In this document: positions 40,663 to 50,180 of the stretch, piece after piece
Layout of the letters: every line of letters begins with the position of its first letter
How positions within the stretch are numbered: the stretch's first letter is position 1
Source of the DNA: Coneutiohabitans sp964457925
Lineage (GTDB): Bacteria > Zhuqueibacterota > Zhuqueibacteria > Zhuqueibacterales > Zhuqueibacteraceae
Direction: 5' to 3'
Length of the DNA stretch: 64,000 nucleotides
Assembly: GCA_964457925.1 (NCBI GenBank)
Contig: CAYWGH010000014.1
Location: 62,001-126,000 of the forward strand
The notes under the pieces: model-generated
Databases searched by the model: none
What the model saw: the letters and a program-made list of their open reading frames with translations, nothing else
Told to the model about the DNA's origin: nothing
Made by a program: the position numbers and the translations under genes

Positions 40663-41553
40663 ATGCAAAAAAAACTTGCGCTCGCTTTTGCGGGTTTATT
40701 TCTTCTCAGTGCAGCCGTCGCCATGCGGCAGCAGGATCCTTATTCCAACGTTGAGATAAAAACCACCCAAGTTGCCGCGGGCGTTTATATGCTCGAGGGC
40801 CGCGGCGGGAATATCGGCGTGTCCGCCGGGCCGGATGGGATTCTCATCATCGACGATCAGTATGCGCCGCTCGCGGACAAAATCAAGGCTGCGCTCAAAG
40901 CGCTGAACAGCGGTGAACTAAAATTCGTGCTCAACACCCACTGGCATGGCGACCACACCGGCGGCAATGCCATCTTCGGCAAACAAGCAACCATCGTTGC
41001 GCATCGCAACGTGCGCCAGCGTTTAATGACGGAGCAACGGCGCGGCGAGCGTATCACGCCGCCAGCGCCCAAAGAAGCTTGGCCGGTGATCACCGTCGAT
41101 TCGAGCTTGTCCGTTCATTTTAACAATGAAGAGATCAAAGTCCTGCATTTTCCCAAAGGCCATACCGACGGCGATTGCGTTGTCTTCTTTGTCAACTCGA
41201 ACGTCGTACACATGGGCGATGCCTTCTTTGTAGCGCGTTTTCCGTTTGTCGATCAGGTGAGCGGCGGCAGCGTGGCCGGTTTGATCAAAAATATCGAGAG
41301 AATCATCGGGATGTTGCCGGCAGACGTGAAGATCATTCCTGGGCATGGACCGCTGTCAACACTGGCCGATCTCAAAAGTTATCATGAAATGCTTGTCGAA
41401 ACCACGGCGATCGTACGCCAAAACATGGCAGGCGGCAAGAGTCTGGAGGAAGTCAAAGCCAGCGGCTTGCCGGAAAGATGGAAAGAATGGGGTACGGGAT
41501 TCATTTCGACCGAGCGCTGGATCGAAACGATTTATGCTGAGTTCGGCAAATAA
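40663..41553 (+). CDS. Secreted metallo-beta-lactamase-fold hydrolase
   Basis: The product has 296 residues with a signal peptide (LALAFAGLFLLSAAVA). The binuclear metal motif HWHGDH (about 93-98) is followed by ligands in HFPKGHTDGD, HMGDAFF and a final PGHGP. The arrangement resembles SoxH/quinoprotein-relay and subclass B3-like MBL proteins that hydrolyse exported esters or lactones. The substrate cannot be read from sequence. AAGGAAT precedes the ATG. It is not clearly part of a larger operon. Confidence 0.88.
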   Translation: MQKKLALAFAGLFLLSAAVAMRQQDPYSNVEIKTTQVAAGVYMLEGRGGNIGVSAGPDGILIIDDQYAPLADKIKAALKALNSGELKFVLNTHWHGDHTGGNAIFGKQATIVAHRNVRQRLMTEQRRGERITPPAPKEAWPVITVDSSLSVHFNNEEIKVLHFPKGHTDGDCVVFFVNSNVVHMGDAFFVARFPFVDQVSGGSVAGLIKNIERIIGMLPADVKIIPGHGPLSTLADLKSYHEMLVETTAIVRQNMAGGKSLEEVKASGLPERWKEWGTGFISTERWIETIYAEFGK

Positions 41554-41597
41554 TCGAATTTGACAGCACGCCCTGCGCCGCTCAGGCCGGGCTCAGC

Positions 41598-43331
41598 TCA
41601 GCCTTGTCTTTCAATCCAAACGGGATTGCTCAACGCGCGGCAACTTGCGCTTTGTTCCGCGGAAAATGATTCACGTTGCGTGATTGCTTCCGCACGCAAA
41701 TAGTAATGATTGCAATCAGAGGGCAATGGCAGTTGCACGCGATGGTGAAACGCCCCGCTGAAGCTCGTTTCTTCGTACAGAATTGTCTCTTCTTTTCGTT
41801 CCAAATCACCCCGGCAAATTTTGACATGCGCCAATCTGCCGAATTCCGGGGAACTGACGGCGTTGAGCGTAATCACCCCGCCTGAAGTCTTGAGCTGATC
41901 TCCCATGCGCGCGAATCCGCCATGGGGCGTCGCCACGCTGAAATCAATCAGCGGGCCGTTCGTGATGCACGCTCGCCCGGCTTGCAGGGCTGCCATTAAA
42001 TTCGTTAGCTGCAATCTTCCTTCAACCTGAACTGCGGTGCGCACACTGCCGAACAAATGCCGGTGATGTTCGATCATTTTCATAAACGGCAACGTGATTT
42101 GGCGAAAGCGATTGAAGTTGCCGTGCGCATCGCTGCCCGCGATGGCAAACATTCGCCGGCCTTGCAGGAGCAGCGTGCGCCATTGCTGCAACCCCTCCTC
42201 CTCATAACGCCTTCCTGCATTCCAAAATTGCACGCCATTCAGGCGATCATGTTGCAGATCAATCAAATTCCAATGGCCGCGGCCGAGTAGCAGGCTTTCC
42301 AAATAGGGCGTCAGCACGGCGGGATGCGCAGCGAACGCCAGCGCCTGCGGCGCGAGCATTGCCAAAACCTCTGCGATGGTATGATCGGGCTTTGTGCGCA
42401 GCCAGCGCTCGGCGCTGTCGCCGCTGCCGCGAATGTAGTGCGGATGATTGAGAATGAGAAAATGTACGTTGCGGCCGCGGGCGTTGCCGCATGAAACCTC
42501 TTCACCGGGAATGACGGCAAAGTTCGCGTGCGAGGCATTGAGTTGTCGAATGCGCGTTTGCAAATCATGCCATTTGCGCAGGGCTGGATCATTGTGCAGA
42601 TAATCGTCGGGATAATCGTCGAGATCATACGAATGATCGGTGGCGGCGAAAAATGACAGCTCTTGTGTTTGCGCCAGCGCGACGAGAGCCTCGAGCGGCG
42701 CGCCGAATTCGACTTGATCGCTCGTCGCGTTCGTGTGGCAATGCAAATCGCCGTAATAAAAATTGGGCAAAGACGGCAACGAGGATTCGGACAGAAAAAT
42801 TTGCAGAGGCGCATGACTTACGCCGATGTAATTGTCGTTGCGGCAGCGAAAATTTTTTCGGCCGATGCGATAGTCGATCACAACGTTGATCTGCGCCCAA
42901 CCCCGCCAATCGTCCGGCAACCTCACCTCAAGAATGCGCCACCACCAGGGTTGGTTGACGGCTTCGCGAGACTTGAGCAGTTGAAACGTGAGTTTAGGAG
43001 AAGAAAGGCAGCGGCCTTGGGGCTGAAGCTGTTTTGTTAACTGCGCTTCAATCGTGATCTCCAGCAGCTCGCAAGGAAAGAGATGCGCATCTTTGAGAAA
43101 AATCAAAATCGGAACCGGCGTGTTCGGCGGGAGGCGATGCGGCGCATCTGCAATGATTTCCGGTTGCCGGTGAAACAGCCGGCTCGGCGTGAATTTGAAG
43201 CGATAATGAATTTCAGCATAGAGTAGGAAAACCGCGCTGCATTTGAGAAGAGGCAAAATAAGGCTGAGAAAACCCTCCGGCAATTGGGTAACGCCGGCAA
43301 GGAGGGAAAAAAGAAGCGAAGAAAGTGGCAT
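41598..43331 (-). CDS. PHP-domain metallophosphoesterase-like protein
   Basis: The product has 577 residues. The N-terminal 40 residues contain a hydrophobic membrane segment (LLFSLLAGVTQLPEGFLSLI), and residues about 60-185 form a beta-rich domain. The PHP core starts at YGDLHCHTNATSD (about 194) and carries ATDHSYD, IPGEEVSCG, AHPA and GSDAHG, which supply the trinuclear metal ligands of PolX/histidinol-phosphatase-type esterases. A C-terminal beta-sandwich follows. The family is often annotated as CehA/McbA, secreted or membrane-linked carbamate or phosphate esterases. The neighbouring glycosyltransferases suggest an envelope role (inference). Confidence 0.85.
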   Translation of the reverse strand: MPLSSLLFSLLAGVTQLPEGFLSLILPLLKCSAVFLLYAEIHYRFKFTPSRLFHRQPEIIADAPHRLPPNTPVPILIFLKDAHLFPCELLEITIEAQLTKQLQPQGRCLSSPKLTFQLLKSREAVNQPWWWRILEVRLPDDWRGWAQINVVIDYRIGRKNFRCRNDNYIGVSHAPLQIFLSESSLPSLPNFYYGDLHCHTNATSDQVEFGAPLEALVALAQTQELSFFAATDHSYDLDDYPDDYLHNDPALRKWHDLQTRIRQLNASHANFAVIPGEEVSCGNARGRNVHFLILNHPHYIRGSGDSAERWLRTKPDHTIAEVLAMLAPQALAFAAHPAVLTPYLESLLLGRGHWNLIDLQHDRLNGVQFWNAGRRYEEEGLQQWRTLLLQGRRMFAIAGSDAHGNFNRFRQITLPFMKMIEHHRHLFGSVRTAVQVEGRLQLTNLMAALQAGRACITNGPLIDFSVATPHGGFARMGDQLKTSGGVITLNAVSSPEFGRLAHVKICRGDLERKEETILYEETSFSGAFHHRVQLPLPSDCNHYYLRAEAITQRESFSAEQSASCRALSNPVWIERQG

Positions 43332-43354
43332 GCGAAAGAAATTTTGGGGAAAGA

Positions 43355-44548
43355 TTACTGTGCCGGCGAGGCTTGCTGTTCCTCAACGTTTTTGATTTTG
43401 CCGCGCATATTCCAGCGATAACGGACACCCTTCCAGTGCACCGTTGCCGGCAGCAAAATCGTCGGCGCAAACATGAAACTGTAGATGAAAAAATAAAATT
43501 CAAAAAACAAAAAGTAGCGCAGCAGAGGCTTGCAGCGCAAGGCGGCAGCGCATCGCCAGAGCAAAAGCGCATCCATGAAAAGCTTGGCGGCGAGCCCGGC
43601 GAGCAGCAGCTTCCATGAAATGAAACCGGCGAGCATAACGGCGATCAGCGCGCAAAACGCGATGGCCATGAAATATTTTGCCAGCCATCCCATTTCCTTG
43701 CCGCCGGCAGCCCAGCGCTGGCGTTGATGAAAGAACTCGCGCCAGGAGGCCGGCGGGAAGCTGTAAATTGCCGTCGCAGGGTCGAGCGGAAAGCGCACAC
43801 GCCATTTCGTGTCGCGCACGATTTTTTGCATCAAGGCAAAATCCTCGACAATCGTAAACCCGACGGCTTCATAACCGCCCGCGTGATCATAGGCGGCGCG
43901 GCGAAAACCGAAATTGTTGCCCAGAATCGAAACCGGTTTGCCCCAGCCGGCGGCGCCGGCGCCGGCGGTCAACAAGTACATCCAGTCGAGTGTTTGAATC
44001 TTGGCAAACAGGCCATCCGCTGACGGCGCCTCTCCGCGCAGCGGCGTAAGCAGCGTGAAGCCGCCCACCAGGCCGGTTTCCGGCGTGAAATGTTGCGTCA
44101 TGGCTGAAAGCCACGAGGCCGGCACAATGCAATCGGCGTCCGTGATGAGTATGAGATCGCCGGTCGCATGCGCAAGCCCCTGGCAAAGCGCGCTGGCTTT
44201 GCCGGACATTCCCGATAAGCGCTGCGTGAGTGACAGGACATGCACATTGTTATAACGTCGCGCGAACGCCTCGGCAATCGGCAGTGTGCCATCGGTCGAA
44301 CGATCATCAATGATGAGAATTTCAAAATTATCTTGGGGGAAATCCGACCGCGTCAGCGCATGCAGGCAGGCGGCAAGATATTTTTCCTCATTACGCGCGG
44401 CAACCAGAACGCTGACTTTGAGTTCATCGTTTTTCAATGTGAGGGTATTGGCTGACGGCTGGTGTTGAAACGTGCCGATCAGCAGTATTATTGAGGTAAC
44501 GGCGTAAAGCGCGAAAACGCCGAGCAGAATGAGTTCAAGTCCGGTCAT
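43355..44548 (-). CDS. Membrane-anchored family 2 glycosyltransferase
   Basis: The product has 397 residues. The N-terminal helix (LILLGVFALYAVTSIILLIG) precedes a GT-A domain: VSVLVAARNEEKYL, IIDDRSTDGT, the metal-binding TDADC, then WGKPVSILGNNFGFRR and the QRWAAGGKE processive-type motif. Two or three C-terminal helices follow. It transfers a sugar from an NDP donor, probably to a lipid or polysaccharide acceptor at the inner membrane. A paralogue lies at 45457-46641 with a pseudouridine synthase between them. Confidence 0.9.
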   Translation of the reverse strand: MTGLELILLGVFALYAVTSIILLIGTFQHQPSANTLTLKNDELKVSVLVAARNEEKYLAACLHALTRSDFPQDNFEILIIDDRSTDGTLPIAEAFARRYNNVHVLSLTQRLSGMSGKASALCQGLAHATGDLILITDADCIVPASWLSAMTQHFTPETGLVGGFTLLTPLRGEAPSADGLFAKIQTLDWMYLLTAGAGAAGWGKPVSILGNNFGFRRAAYDHAGGYEAVGFTIVEDFALMQKIVRDTKWRVRFPLDPATAIYSFPPASWREFFHQRQRWAAGGKEMGWLAKYFMAIAFCALIAVMLAGFISWKLLLAGLAAKLFMDALLLWRCAAALRCKPLLRYFLFFEFYFFIYSFMFAPTILLPATVHWKGVRYRWNMRGKIKNVEEQQASPAQ

Positions 44549-44602
44549 GAAGTCTGTCAGGCCAATGTGAGATTTTCCTGCGGACGTTTGCGTTTTTCAT
44601 GC

Positions 44603-45457
44603 TCAAGCTTCACCTGCTCGACGGACCGCGCGTTTGAGCGCCTGCACTTCATGGCCTGCCAATTCGCGCCACTGGCCGACAGGCAGATCGCCAAGCGCGA
44701 GCGGGCCGATGCGCGTGCGAATCAGACGCAGCACTTTGCTGCCAACGGCCGCGAACATGCGTCGCACTTGCCGATTCCTGCCTTCGTGAATCGTGACATA
44801 CAGCCAGTTGTCGTTGCCGGTCTGCGATTCGTGAGTGATTTTGGCAGGCAACGTGAGCTGATCATCCAGCATGATGCCTTGTGCGAGACGGCGCAGCGCA
44901 TCCTTGGGCGGCATGTGATCGAGCAGGACACGATAGTCTTTTTCGACGTGACTCGTCGGGTGCGCGAGCGCGTCGGACAGCGGCCCATCATTCGTGAACA
45001 ACAACAGCCCCTCGGAATCAAAATCCAAGCGCCCCACAGGAAAGAGCCAATCGCGTCCGGGCGTTGCACCAGTAGATTCGCCGAGCGCGGTTTGCGCCAT
45101 CGGCATCAAATCGAAAACCGTCGGGCGGTTGAATTCATCGCGGCGGGTGGTGACATAACCCGGCGGTTTGTGCAACATAAAGTAACGCAACGGTTGCGCA
45201 TGATCCAGCGCATTGCCGTCGAATTGAATGAGATCTTCACCGAGCGTGATCCAATACAGAGTATCCCGTGCAACTCTGCCGTTCACCCTCACGCGGCCGG
45301 CGCGAATGGCGCGCATCGCCTCCTGACGTGAACACACGCCGAGCTTGGAAAGCGCGCGTGACAGCATGACACGCTGTTTCTTTGATTTCCCGCTACTTTG
45401 TTCGCGCGTTTCAGACATGTAAAGGCTTTTTCGGGCAAAAAATTTCTTAGTGGGCAT
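44603..45457 (-). CDS. rluB: Ribosomal large-subunit pseudouridine synthase, RluB/RsuA family
   Basis: The product has 284 residues. An N-terminal S4 RNA-binding domain (MLSRALSKLGVCSRQEAMRA, VRVNGRVARD) is followed by the catalytic domain, with the nucleophile Asp in VGRLDFDSEGLLLFTND and the GRNRQVRRMF motif. It isomerises uridine in 23S rRNA. The stop of the upstream glycosyltransferase and this ATG share TAATG, indicating translational coupling; an internal ATG at 45418 is an alternative start. The exact RluB versus RluE/F assignment is not secure. Confidence 0.9.
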   Translation of the reverse strand: MPTKKFFARKSLYMSETREQSSGKSKKQRVMLSRALSKLGVCSRQEAMRAIRAGRVRVNGRVARDTLYWITLGEDLIQFDGNALDHAQPLRYFMLHKPPGYVTTRRDEFNRPTVFDLMPMAQTALGESTGATPGRDWLFPVGRLDFDSEGLLLFTNDGPLSDALAHPTSHVEKDYRVLLDHMPPKDALRRLAQGIMLDDQLTLPAKITHESQTGNDNWLYVTIHEGRNRQVRRMFAAVGSKVLRLIRTRIGPLALGDLPVGQWRELAGHEVQALKRAVRRAGEA

Positions 45458-46641
45458 TAAGCGGAAACGGGCGCCTGTTGCGTGGTTGCTGAAAAACGTT
45501 CCCCACGCCAGGAAAATTTTGCAAAGGGCGAGCGCAAGGAAAAATAAACGACATAAAAAGGATGCATCAGCGCAGCGAATGAAAAGTATTTCAACAACCT
45601 TTGTTCGCCAAACCAGGCGGCAGCACGACGCAAATAAAAATATTCACCCAGGGCTTTCATTGCGCCGCAGCCCAATGCTGCTACAAAAATTTTAACCCCG
45701 CCCGCCAAAATCGCCAAAAATCCCAAACAAAGCAAGAGGTTCAACAGAAACACGGCGGTCAAGCCGAGCGTGATGCCGGGTTTGTAATGCCGGCCTTTGG
45801 AAGCATAGCGCGTGCGTTGGGATTGAAAGTCACGCCATGAGGCTGGCGGCCGCACGGGCGCATGCACGCGAGGATGCGCTGCGTAGCCGATCCGGCCAAG
45901 GTGATGATTATGCATTTTATGCAGAAAAAGATCATCATCTCCAGAAATAAAATGCGCGATACCCTCGAAACCGTTCACGGAAAAAAATGCGTCGCGGCGA
46001 TACGCAAAGTTGCTGCCGGTGCAGGTGAGCGGCCGGCCCGCGCCGATACTTCCGGCCGCTACCGCAGCCAGCGAAAAATATTCCAGCGCCAAAATGTTTT
46101 GCCAAAGATTCGTGCGCGGGAAATAGGGCGAGTAGCCGCAAATCATGACAACACCGGGATGAAATTGCGCTGCCATTTCACGCACCCATTGCGGCCCGGG
46201 GCGAGCATCCGCGTCCGTGAGCAAAATGATTTCACCCTGCGAATGGCGAATGGCATGATCCAGCGCGCGTTTCTTGGGGGCGAAATGCGGCAGCGTGTCA
46301 TGAATGGTGAAATGCCGAACGTGGCGATTGTGTGCGGCGAAGTCTGCCAGCAATTCGCCGGTGCGGTCTGTCGAGCGATCGTCGACTAAGCAAATTTCGA
46401 GCTTGCCGGTGGGATAATCTTGCGCGGAGAGACAATTGAGCAAATGAGGCAAATGCTCTTCTTCATTGCGCGCGCTGACAATGATGGTTACCGTCGAGAA
46501 CTCTTGTCTTGAAGGCGAAACCGTGTTCTGCGCATGAAAACCAAATTTTTGTGCTCTGTTTAAGCCTTGCCCCAACCACGAAAGCCCAACGAGGTAGCTT
46601 GCGATCAGAAGAATGGCAAGAACTGAAAGGGCGAATATCAT
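45457..46641 (-). CDS. Membrane-anchored family 2 glycosyltransferase
   Basis: The ATG at 46641 gives 394 residues starting with the membrane helix MIFALSVLAILLIASYLV; a TTG at 46716 would add 25 residues. The GT-A core has TIIVSARNEEEHLPHLLNCL, LVDDRSTDRT, LTDADARPGP and SQRTRYASKGRHYKPG in place of the QxxRW motif. Two or more C-terminal helices follow. It resembles the gene at 43355 in layout, indicating an old duplication. The role is envelope or lipid glycosylation (inference). Confidence 0.88.
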   Translation of the reverse strand: MIFALSVLAILLIASYLVGLSWLGQGLNRAQKFGFHAQNTVSPSRQEFSTVTIIVSARNEEEHLPHLLNCLSAQDYPTGKLEICLVDDRSTDRTGELLADFAAHNRHVRHFTIHDTLPHFAPKKRALDHAIRHSQGEIILLTDADARPGPQWVREMAAQFHPGVVMICGYSPYFPRTNLWQNILALEYFSLAAVAAGSIGAGRPLTCTGSNFAYRRDAFFSVNGFEGIAHFISGDDDLFLHKMHNHHLGRIGYAAHPRVHAPVRPPASWRDFQSQRTRYASKGRHYKPGITLGLTAVFLLNLLLCLGFLAILAGGVKIFVAALGCGAMKALGEYFYLRRAAAWFGEQRLLKYFSFAALMHPFYVVYFSLRSPFAKFSWRGERFSATTQQAPVSA

Positions 46642-46773
46642 GGCAGGTAAAAAATGATTCTCGCGCGGAAAAGCAAAAACATTCTGTATAAAAAACCATT
46701 GAAATTCCTTACTCAAATTCCAATGGGATGTTCTGGGAATTGTTGTTGACAGACGTTCGGATGCCGGCAGAAG

Positions 46774-47808
46774 TCATGCTGCAACGTTTTCCACCCTGCC
46801 CGCCACGATCGTGACATCGTCGCTGAACATTTGCTTGCCGATAAACGTTTGCAGCGCCGTGCGTAATTCCCGGATGGTGGTTTGCGGAGAGGCCGTATGA
46901 TGCTGTTTGGCAACGTCTGCCAGGCGTTGTTCGCCGAACTCGTCATGCGCGGCGTTCATCGCTTCGGTGACGCCGTCGGTGTAAAGCACAAAGACGTCGT
47001 CCGGCGCAAGCGTGATGGTGCCCGCGTGATAATCAAAATTCTCAGCCAGACCAATGGCTGCGCCGGTGGGCTGCAACCAGTGCGGCTTATCCGGATTCTT
47101 TTTGCGCAGCAGCAAGGGCGGGTTGTGCCCGGCATTGCAATATTCCAGCGTGCGCGCGGCAGAATCGAAACGGCCGAGAAAAATCGTGATGAATTTGATG
47201 AGATGCACGTTGTGGCAAAAGAGGCTGTTCAAACGCTGCAACACGGCGGCGGGGCAGGTGTTTTCCGGCACGAGAATGCGCAGAGAGGCCTGCAAGCTCG
47301 CCATGAGCATGCTGGCGGGCAGGCCCTTGCCCATCACGTCAGCAATCGCGACGCCGAGAGCGCCGTCGCGGAACCGGAAGAAATCAAAATAATCTCCGCC
47401 CACAATATCCGCGGGTTGCATGAAGGCCGCGAGCTGCAACCCCGGAACCTGCGGCACTTCTTGCGGCAGCAATGCCTTGTGAACTTTATGCGCCAGCTCC
47501 AACTCCGCTTCGAGCTGTCGCATTTCATCGGCGGAATAATGCGAGAGGCAGACATTCGCGGTAAAATCCATTTCCAGGCGGTCCGGCTCGATGTATTCAT
47601 GACAAATCTTGCAGATTCCCAGAGTCTTGTCTTCCGCCTTTGACAGAGCAGCGTCAAGGATATGCAAATGTGCTTGCACGGCAGTCTCTCCTGCCGGGCC
47701 GAGGTGAATTTGTTTTTTGGAATTCGGCGTGTGTTGCAGCCAATCGAGCAAATTCTGGCGCTGGCGGAGCAGATTTTCGCGAATGCGCTGGAAGATTCTT
47801 GCGTCCAT
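46774..47808 (-). CDS. PP2C (SpoIIE/RsbU-type) phosphatase with N-terminal TraR/DksA-like zinc finger
   Basis: The product has 344 residues. Residues 1-90 resemble the DksA/TraR coiled hairpin plus finger: Cys66-x2-Cys69, then Cys87-x2-His90, with the fourth position His instead of Cys. Residues 105-340 are a SpoIIE-type PP2C domain with metal-binding Asp in GGDYFDF (about 139-141) and ADVMGKG (Asp157), and the late LYTDGVTEA and SDDVTIV motifs. SpoIIE/RsbU phosphatases usually act on anti-anti-sigma factors. A DksA-like head could tie this to RNA polymerase or the stress response, but that is inference. Confidence 0.88.
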   Translation of the reverse strand: MDARIFQRIRENLLRQRQNLLDWLQHTPNSKKQIHLGPAGETAVQAHLHILDAALSKAEDKTLGICKICHEYIEPDRLEMDFTANVCLSHYSADEMRQLEAELELAHKVHKALLPQEVPQVPGLQLAAFMQPADIVGGDYFDFFRFRDGALGVAIADVMGKGLPASMLMASLQASLRILVPENTCPAAVLQRLNSLFCHNVHLIKFITIFLGRFDSAARTLEYCNAGHNPPLLLRKKNPDKPHWLQPTGAAIGLAENFDYHAGTITLAPDDVFVLYTDGVTEAMNAAHDEFGEQRLADVAKQHHTASPQTTIRELRTALQTFIGKQMFSDDVTIVAGRVENVAA

Positions 47809-47857
47809 GGGGCATTGAGAATTGCGATGAGTTCATTCCGGCTGCCAGGACACGAAG

Positions 47858-48031
47858 TCAGGAAGGAACTCCAGTTGTGAAGATGCTTGTGATATTATCA
47901 TCGACAAACAAGCCGTCATCGTGCTGGAAAAAATCTTGGCGCCTTCGGCTCTGTCGAGGCTTTTGAAGCAACTGCCAGGCCATTGCACGAGCACTCTCGT
48001 GGAAAGGCAGCAATTTCGGGCCGATTTTCAT
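47858..48031 (-). CDS. Doubtful 57-codon reading frame
   Basis: It begins MKIGPKLLPFHESARAMAW and ends DNITSIFTTGVPS. It fills most of the gap between the phosphatase and the persulfide dioxygenase genes. It has no ribosome-binding site and no recognised relatives. It may be a fragment of another gene or chance. Confidence 0.2.
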   Translation of the reverse strand: MKIGPKLLPFHESARAMAWQLLQKPRQSRRRQDFFQHDDGLFVDDNITSIFTTGVPS

Positions 48032-48077
48032 GAAAAGCGGCGGAGTATCATACGCAAACGCGCAACCAGAGTTACGC

Positions 48078-49514
48078 TCACGCCACGGTCTCCCCGCCTG
48101 CCTGGACCCAACTGCGGTAGCCCTGGGCGAGGTGAATGACGCGATGGCCGTGCCGCGCCAGCATGGCTGCGGCGGGCCGTGAACGCGCTGCGGTTTGGCA
48201 ATGCACCAAAATTGTTTTTTGTTTGGGAAGCTCGGCAAGATGGTCGAACATGCGCGTGTGCGCGACATTCAAAGCATTGGGCAAGTGGCCCAACTCGTAC
48301 TCAAAGGCGGCGCGTACGTCGAGCACGAACAAATCTTGCTGTTGTAAGCGGCGCTGCAATTCCGGCGCATCGATCTCTTCGAACGTGGCCAGTGCGCCGC
48401 CCCGGGTCTGATAGTCCGCCAGCGTGGCGGGCGTAACATAGCCGGCCACGTTATCCAGCCCGATGCGAATCAGCATGGTGACGGCTTCCGTGACGCGAGC
48501 ACTGTCGATGATGAGATAGATCGGGCTGTCCGGCAAAATGTAGGAACCGGTGATGGTCGGAAACGTGTTGTTGAACGGCGCGTGCAGCGCGCCTTTGAGA
48601 TGGCCTTTGATAAACGCGGACCACGGCCGTGTATCCACGATCGTTGCCTCGTGTCCGTTGAGTTTGCCCAGGTCGGCGGCATCGAGCATTTGCGGCGCGG
48701 GAATTTTTCCCAACAGCGACGGGCCCAGCTTGTTGTCGCGTTTCATCCGGCTGAAATAAAATGGCGGCTCGCTTTGGCCGTCCAGAATGGCTTCGACAAA
48801 ACGCGTTTCCTCCGTGGCATATGCCAGCGAGGCGTTGAAGCGTTTTTCATAGCCCACCGTCGATTGCGGCACCGCGCCCAGCGCTTTGCCGCACGCCGAA
48901 CCCGCGCCATGGCCCGGCCACAGTTGTAGATAATCCGGCAGCTTCTTGAATTCTTGCAAGGAACGAAACAGCGTGCGCGCTGATTTTTCTTTCATGCCCG
49001 CCTGTCCGGCGGCGGTTTCCAGCAAATCCGGACGGCCCACATCGCCGACAAAAACAAAATCGCCGGTGGCAATGCCCATTGGCTCGGTTGCGCCGCCGCC
49101 GAGATCCGTCACCATGAAACTCATGTGTTCGGGCGTGTGGCCGGGCGTGTGCAGCGCCTGAATTTGAATATTGCCAACTTTGAAGGTGCTGCCATGTTTG
49201 AGCAACTCATGATGATAGCTGCCGCCGCCGGATTTTTGATGCAACCATTGATATTTCCAGTCCGCGTCGCCTTCGTCGGAAAGATAAAGCTTCGCGCCGG
49301 AGACCTCTGCCAGCTCGCGGCAACCCGACAAAAAATCTGCGTGAATGTGAGTTTCGGTGATGGCCACGAGGCGCATGCCCTCCTGCGCCGCGGCGTTGAT
49401 ATAGCGCTCGACATCGCGCTCCGGATCGATGACCAACGCTTCGCCGGTGCGCTGACAGCCGATGAGATACGCAGCCTGTGCGAGTTTGTCATCATAAAGC
49501 ATGCGAAAAAGCAT
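48078..49514 (-). CDS. Persulfide dioxygenase-like MBL protein with C-terminal rhodanese domains
   Basis: The product has 478 residues. The N-terminal ETHE1/glyoxalase II-like domain has THIHADF (His56, His58, Asp60), HTPGHTPEHMSFM and GDFVFVGDVGRPD. A degenerate rhodanese-like segment (about 260-350) is followed by an active rhodanese whose catalytic loop Cys439 lies in VHCQTAARS. This MBL-rhodanese order matches bacterial fusion enzymes (such as BlhA/PRF) that oxidise glutathione or protein persulfides to sulfite and transfer sulfane sulfur. The start follows GGGAG. Role: cytoplasmic sulfide detoxification. Confidence 0.92.
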   Translation of the reverse strand: MLFRMLYDDKLAQAAYLIGCQRTGEALVIDPERDVERYINAAAQEGMRLVAITETHIHADFLSGCRELAEVSGAKLYLSDEGDADWKYQWLHQKSGGGSYHHELLKHGSTFKVGNIQIQALHTPGHTPEHMSFMVTDLGGGATEPMGIATGDFVFVGDVGRPDLLETAAGQAGMKEKSARTLFRSLQEFKKLPDYLQLWPGHGAGSACGKALGAVPQSTVGYEKRFNASLAYATEETRFVEAILDGQSEPPFYFSRMKRDNKLGPSLLGKIPAPQMLDAADLGKLNGHEATIVDTRPWSAFIKGHLKGALHAPFNNTFPTITGSYILPDSPIYLIIDSARVTEAVTMLIRIGLDNVAGYVTPATLADYQTRGGALATFEEIDAPELQRRLQQQDLFVLDVRAAFEYELGHLPNALNVAHTRMFDHLAELPKQKTILVHCQTAARSRPAAAMLARHGHRVIHLAQGYRSWVQAGGETVA

Positions 49515-50180
49515 GAAGCAGTCTCCCGGGATTAAGGGGTTTTCAGGAAAGTTTTTTGCCGCGCCAGGTGAATTTTTCTGCGGACTGGAACTTGCTTGAT
49601 TACGGCCTTATGAATCTTGATACTCACGATCGGTAATGTGCAGCCCGGTTTGGCTGAGGCTTGACCACAGTAGATGCCCAAGACAGGCCGGGATTACCGA
49701 TTTTGACCTCAAAGTTTTTTAAGCTTTGGTTTTCGTACACGGCAGTGAGAAGATACAAATCAGCAAGATAATGAGCAATACCGCATTAATAGATTCGCGA
49801 TAAGATTGCAATTTTTGTGTTGCGGTGATTTGAGGCTGGCCGGCATCTGTTGGGTTGGACTTTCAAAACATTGAATAAAATTCTGAAAAAGCTTCTGCCC
49901 CAAATATGGAAATCAACGGAAGAGGGCTTTGATGCAAACCAAGCCGCCCTTTTCAAGCCCAGACAAAACGCGTCGTGGTGTTTTGTGAACGCGGGCACGG
50001 CTTTCCGCAACAGCAAAAAGCCATATCTACACAGCTTATTCAAATTGTAGAGCGCCGGTTCGCTTTGGTGCAATGATGAACATGTCACACTGTCGGCGTT
50101 TTGGTTTGTTGAGACGGCGTTTTCTACAAACCTTTCAAAGCAAAGCCAGTTTATGAAAACTCACCTGCAACCGGAATCAC
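49515..50180. other. 666-bp gene-free region with a palindrome and a partial family A repeat
   Basis: An inverted repeat spans 49629-49701 (ATCGGTAAT and ATTACCGAT arms with CCGGG inside). The left palindrome of family A (TGAATAAAATTCTGAAAA) is at 49872 without a recognisable right end. Short frames here are not protein-like; one minus-strand stretch near 49721-49790 encodes a hydrophobic tail (AVLLIILLICIFSLPC) without a start. Confidence 0.5.

Noticed and set aside
49850..50050. 66-codon frame in the gap before the DUF6958-like gene
   Set aside because: It runs through the family A left end and lacks a start signal or motif.
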